Origin: Papillibacter sp. | GTDB lineage: Bacteria; Bacillota; Clostridia; Oscillospirales; Oscillospiraceae | DNA length: 51,388 nucleotides | Direction of reading: 5' to 3' | NCBI GenBank assembly: GCA_012838125.1 | Contig: DUPW01000012.1 | Coordinates: 1 to 51,388 of the forward strand | Part shown: piece by piece, positions 48,541-51,388 of the stretch | How positions within the stretch are numbered: the first letter of the stretch is position 1 | How the letters are laid out: each line of letters begins with the position of its first letter | Position numbers and translations under genes: made by a program | Notes under the pieces: model-generated | Told to the model about the DNA's origin: nothing | The model's input: the letters and a program-made list of their open reading frames with translations, nothing else | The model's database searches: none

Positions 48541-49725
48541 TTGAGAATTGGGATTTACGGGGGGACCTTTAATCCGCCCCATGCAGGACACGTGAAAGCG
48601 GCACAGGCGGCGGCGGAGCACCTTGCCCTTGATAAGCTGCTGGTCATCCCGTCCGGTATCCCGCCCCATAAAGCGCTGCCGGAAGGCTCGCCCACCTCGC
48701 AGGAGCGGCTTGAGCTGACAAGGCTGGCCTTTCAGGAAATACCCTGCGCGGAGGTGAGCCCCATTGAGGTGGAGGAGGGCGGCGTCAGCTACACCGCCGA
48801 CACCCTCCGCACTCTCAGAGACAAGTACGGCACAGCGCAGTTTTTCCTCATCATGGGCTCGGATATGTTCCTCACATTGGATAGCTGGTACAGCGCCGAC
48901 AAGGTGCTTTCGCGGGCGACGCCCGCCGTGCTCTCCCGTGGTACTAAGGAGGATGCGGACATCGCCGCCTTCTCCGGAAAAATCAAAGAGCGGTACGGTG
49001 CGGAGCCCGTGGTGATAAAAAACGCGGTGACGGAGATTTCATCCACTGAGCTGCGCAGTCAGCTCAAGGCGCGGCGGGGCGTGGAGATGTTTACCGACGC
49101 TGTCTACTCCGCCATCATCGCCCACCGCTACTACGGGGCAAAGCCCTCCTTCCAGTGGCTTCGGGAAAAGTCCTACGCCATGGTTTATGAAAGGCGCATC
49201 CCTCATATTAAAGGATGCGAGCAGGAGGCGGTATCCCTTGCGGCCCATTGGGGCGCGGATGTGGAGGCGGCGCGGGAGAGCGCCATTTTGCACGATATGA
49301 CGAAATATCTGCCCCTTCGGGAGCAGTTGCGCGTCATCAATGAGTATGGTATTATTGCAGACGAAATAGAAAAAACGGAAGTCAAACTCCTGCACGCCAA
49401 GACGGCCGCCGCATTGGCGCGGGCCCGCTTTGGCGTTTCCAACGATGTTTATAACGCGATAATGTGGCATACAACAGGCCGGCCCGGGATGTCCCTCCTT
49501 GAAAAAATCCTCTACATGGCCGATTACATCGAGCCTACCCGGGATTTTGAAGGGGTTGAGGAACTCCGCCGCCTTTGCTATACGGATCTTGATAAAGCCA
49601 CCGCAGAAGGCCTGCGGATGAGCATTGACGATATGAAATCCCGCGGCATTGTGCCGCACCCGCGAACGGAAGAGGCTCTGGCATGGCTTCTGTGTCCCAG
49701 CGGGGCGAAAGGACAAAGAACATGA
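48541..49725 (+). CDS. nadD: NadD-YqeK fusion: nicotinate-nucleotide adenylyltransferase plus HD-domain Ap4A hydrolase
   Basis: 394 residues uninterrupted. Residues 1-195 are NadD, making deamido-NAD from nicotinate mononucleotide: GGTFNPPHAGH nucleotidyl-transfer motif and SSTELRS near the end. Residues about 205-390 are YqeK, an HD-family symmetric Ap4A hydrolase: H in RRIPHIKGCEQEA, HDMTKYLP, HAKTAAALA, MWHTTGRPGMSLLEKILYMADYIEPTR. In Bacillus these are separate adjacent genes. Start TTG 48541 with GGGGGA about six bases upstream. Overlaps the LCP gene by ATGA. Confidence 0.93.
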   Translation: MRIGIYGGTFNPPHAGHVKAAQAAAEHLALDKLLVIPSGIPPHKALPEGSPTSQERLELTRLAFQEIPCAEVSPIEVEEGGVSYTADTLRTLRDKYGTAQFFLIMGSDMFLTLDSWYSADKVLSRATPAVLSRGTKEDADIAAFSGKIKERYGAEPVVIKNAVTEISSTELRSQLKARRGVEMFTDAVYSAIIAHRYYGAKPSFQWLREKSYAMVYERRIPHIKGCEQEAVSLAAHWGADVEAARESAILHDMTKYLPLREQLRVINEYGIIADEIEKTEVKLLHAKTAAALARARFGVSNDVYNAIMWHTTGRPGMSLLEKILYMADYIEPTRDFEGVEELRRLCYTDLDKATAEGLRMSIDDMKSRGIVPHPRTEEALAWLLCPSGAKGQRT

Positions 49726-51347
49726 AACTGATCGGCAGTAAGAGAAACGGACGCCGCGTCGCCGCACGTGGGAAGGCGGCGGGGCCATATAAACAACCGA
49801 AAAAGCCGAATGCCGCAAAGCCGACTGTCAGGCAAGCTGGGGAGCAGGACGCGGAACTGGCGCGCCGCCGGAAAAGGCGCGTGCGAATCATCGTCTCGGC
49901 CATCTCCTTTGCCGCGCTGGCGGGGTGCCTCGTCCTCTTTAACTATGTGCGGACATCCATTGCGCCGCCGCCCGTGAAAACCTCCCGCCCGACTGCCACA
50001 AACTCTCCCGTGGTCACGGCGTCTCCAGGCGGAGAGCAGCAGGAACCGGGAGATGACCTGCCGGAAGGCACAAGCCCGGGGACAGAGTTCGGGCGAAAAG
50101 ACAACCAGTTCACCTTCGTGGTTTTAGGCCTGAGCGGCGGCAATACGGATACGATTATGCTCGCCAATTTCGACGCCACGAACTATAAGCTGGACGTGGT
50201 GAGCGTCCCCCGTGACACTCTCGTGAACGTGTCATGGAACACAAAGAAGGCCAACTCCCTCTATGCCTACCGCGGCATCGACGGCGTGTTGGAGGGCATG
50301 GTGGACCTGCTCGGTTTTGAGGTGGACTTCTACGTCATCGTGGACCTTCAGGCCTTCTCCACCTTAGTGGACGCCGTGGGCGGTGTGTGGTTTGACGTCC
50401 CCAAAAACATGAATTACGTGGCGGAGGACATCACCATCAACCTGAAAAAAGGGTACCAGCTTCTCGACGGACACAAGGCGCTGCAGCTGGTGCGCTGCCG
50501 CAACGTCTACTCCAACGCCGATATCGGCCGCATCGGCACCCAGCAGGAATTCATGAAAGCCGCGGCGCAGCAAATTATCGAGAAGCAAAAAGAGCTCAAT
50601 CTCGTGGAGCTTGCGAATATCTTCCTCAAGTACGTCAAAACCGATCTGACGTACGGAAATCTGATTTGGTTTGCCAAGGAATTTTACAAGATGGACGGGG
50701 AGAACATCCGCTTCGCCACGGTACCGGCCAACTACTACGACCATGTAAACGGCTCCTCGTACGTGACGATTTATCCCAAGGACTGGGTTAAAATGATTAA
50801 CGAGAAGCTCAACCCCTTCACCGACGACATCGCCCTTAATGAGCTGTCCCTCCTCACACGTGACGCAAACGGGAAACTCTACGTCACAAACGGCGTGTGG
50901 AAGGGCAAGCAGTCATGGGGATCGGGCGGTAGTAGCTCAAGCAGCGGCAGTTCGGGCAGCAGTAACTCCAGCGGCAGCAGTTCGAGTGGCAGCAACTCGG
51001 GCGGCAACAGTTCAAGCGGCGCTTCGGGGACATCACCCTCTCCGACGCCCACAACCTCGCCCACAAACCCCTCACAGGGCGGTAACAGCGGCTCCGGTGG
51101 CAATAGCGGTAACTCCGGCACCGGCGGAAACAGCGGCACCGGCGGAAACAGCGGCACCGGCGGAAACAGCGGTGGCAGTAATACCGGAACCGGTGGAAAC
51201 ACGGGAACCGGCGAAGATGATATTGAACCGCCGGAGCCCACCGGGTCCGATGAGGACATTACGGAGCCTGACTGGGGCGATTTTGAAAACCCCCACCTGT
51301 ATCCGGACGGGCCCCCGGAAGACTGGGAAATTGATAGTTTTGACTAA
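49722..51347 (+). CDS. LytR-CpsA-Psr (LCP) family wall-polymer ligase with Gly/Ser-rich tail
   Basis: Likely attaches undecaprenyl-linked polymers (teichoic acids or capsule) to peptidoglycan. 541 residues from ATG 49722, preceded by AAAGGA eight bases upstream. Basic cytoplasmic head about 1-53, one membrane helix about 54-75, Pro/Thr linker, LCP domain about 130-330 with GGNTDTIMLANFD, VSVPRDTLVNV, DAVGGVWFDVP, LDGHKALQLVRCRN and IGRIGTQQEFMKA. The conserved Arg and Asp residues are present. The last 140 residues are low-complexity Gly/Ser/Asn/Thr followed by an acidic end; such tails may cross the wall. Confidence 0.92.
   Translation: MKLIGSKRNGRRVAARGKAAGPYKQPKKPNAAKPTVRQAGEQDAELARRRKRRVRIIVSAISFAALAGCLVLFNYVRTSIAPPPVKTSRPTATNSPVVTASPGGEQQEPGDDLPEGTSPGTEFGRKDNQFTFVVLGLSGGNTDTIMLANFDATNYKLDVVSVPRDTLVNVSWNTKKANSLYAYRGIDGVLEGMVDLLGFEVDFYVIVDLQAFSTLVDAVGGVWFDVPKNMNYVAEDITINLKKGYQLLDGHKALQLVRCRNVYSNADIGRIGTQQEFMKAAAQQIIEKQKELNLVELANIFLKYVKTDLTYGNLIWFAKEFYKMDGENIRFATVPANYYDHVNGSSYVTIYPKDWVKMINEKLNPFTDDIALNELSLLTRDANGKLYVTNGVWKGKQSWGSGGSSSSSGSSGSSNSSGSSSSGSNSGGNSSSGASGTSPSPTPTTSPTNPSQGGNSGSGGNSGNSGTGGNSGTGGNSGTGGNSGGSNTGTGGNTGTGEDDIEPPEPTGSDEDITEPDWGDFENPHLYPDGPPEDWEIDSFD
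51117..51170 (+). repeat. Three exact 18-base tandem repeats in the LCP gene
   Basis: GGCACCGGCGGAAACAGC at 51117-51134, 51135-51152 and 51153-51170, encoding Gly-Thr-Gly-Gly-Asn-Ser. Degenerate relatives flank them. Identity at DNA level indicates recent slippage, so tail length may vary. Confidence 0.9.
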
Positions 51348-51363
51348 ACACGTTTCATGACGA

Positions 51364-51386
51364 CCGCCGCGCCCACAGCGCGGCGG
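51364..51386 (+). terminator. Hairpin after the LCP gene, at window edge
   Basis: CCGCCGCGC (51364-51372), loop CCACA, GCGCGGCGG (51378-51386): nine perfect pairs. The bases after it are outside the window, so a U-tract cannot be checked. Confidence 0.65.
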
Positions 51387-51388
51387 CC

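Noticed and set aside
50930-51210. Repeat-rich stretch as a CRISPR or mobile repeat
   Set aside because: The repeats are in frame and encode a Gly/Ser/Asn tail of the LCP protein; there are no spacers or terminal repeats.

Overview
This window looks like chromosomal DNA of a GC-rich member of the Firmicutes, class Clostridia, probably near the Oscillospirales. The evidence is a Gram-positive gene set in Firmicutes order: a walRK-type operon (walR, walK, yycH, yycI, yycJ, rlmH), a plsX-acpP-rnc-smc-ftsY block, and greA-lysS, DprA, TrmFO and YhbY/NadD/YqeK. Shine-Dalgarno sites are strong and sigma-A type promoters are clear. I saw no rRNA, tRNA, CRISPR array, insertion sequence or phage gene. 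All genes but two run on the + strand.

Left part (1-11 kb). A truncated typA reads leftward from a divergent promoter region. A nudF-like NUDIX gene then leads into walR-walK-yycH-yycI. murA, with its own consensus promoter and a long leader hairpin, sits inside the wal cluster before yycJ and rlmH. A DUF2007-type protein and a phosphohexomutase close the block.

Central information-processing part (11-23.6 kb). rpoB-rpoC, rpsL, rpsG, fusA and tuf follow in order, with separate promoters before rpoB, rpsL and tuf, and probably one before rpsG. The usual rplJ/rplL upstream of rpoB and the L7Ae-like gene before rpsL are absent here. A strong terminator ends tuf.

Middle part (23.6-34.7 kb). A leftward DUF4830-like lipid-anchored or membrane-anchored protein with a heptad-repeat tail faces tuf. 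Rightward come an RsuA-type pseudouridine synthase, a CdaR/PucR-type regulator and a division cassette: ftsE, ftsX, a coiled-coil M23 peptidase and an S41 (Ctp) peptidase. An unrecognised 269-residue protein follows. A 362-base gene-free stretch before greA has a perfect consensus promoter, four to five 11-bp tandem direct repeats, and several strong hairpins. I consider it the most interesting undescribed element here. greA, lysS and a SpoU-type RNA methyltransferase follow.

Right part (34.7-51.4 kb). dprA, topA, trmFO, plsX and acpP come first; acpP has its own promoter with an operator-like palindrome. rnc, a radical SAM gene, smc and ftsY follow, then rdgB, yhbY, a nadD-yqeK gene fusion and an LCP-family cell-wall ligase with a Gly/Ser-rich tail. 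Many of these genes overlap by ATGA and are probably translationally coupled. Overall the window links cell-wall control (Wal, MurA, FtsEX, M23, LCP), transcription and translation machinery, and lipid and chromosome maintenance. It is mostly conserved core genome; the novelty is in regulatory regions, fusions and small structural oddities.
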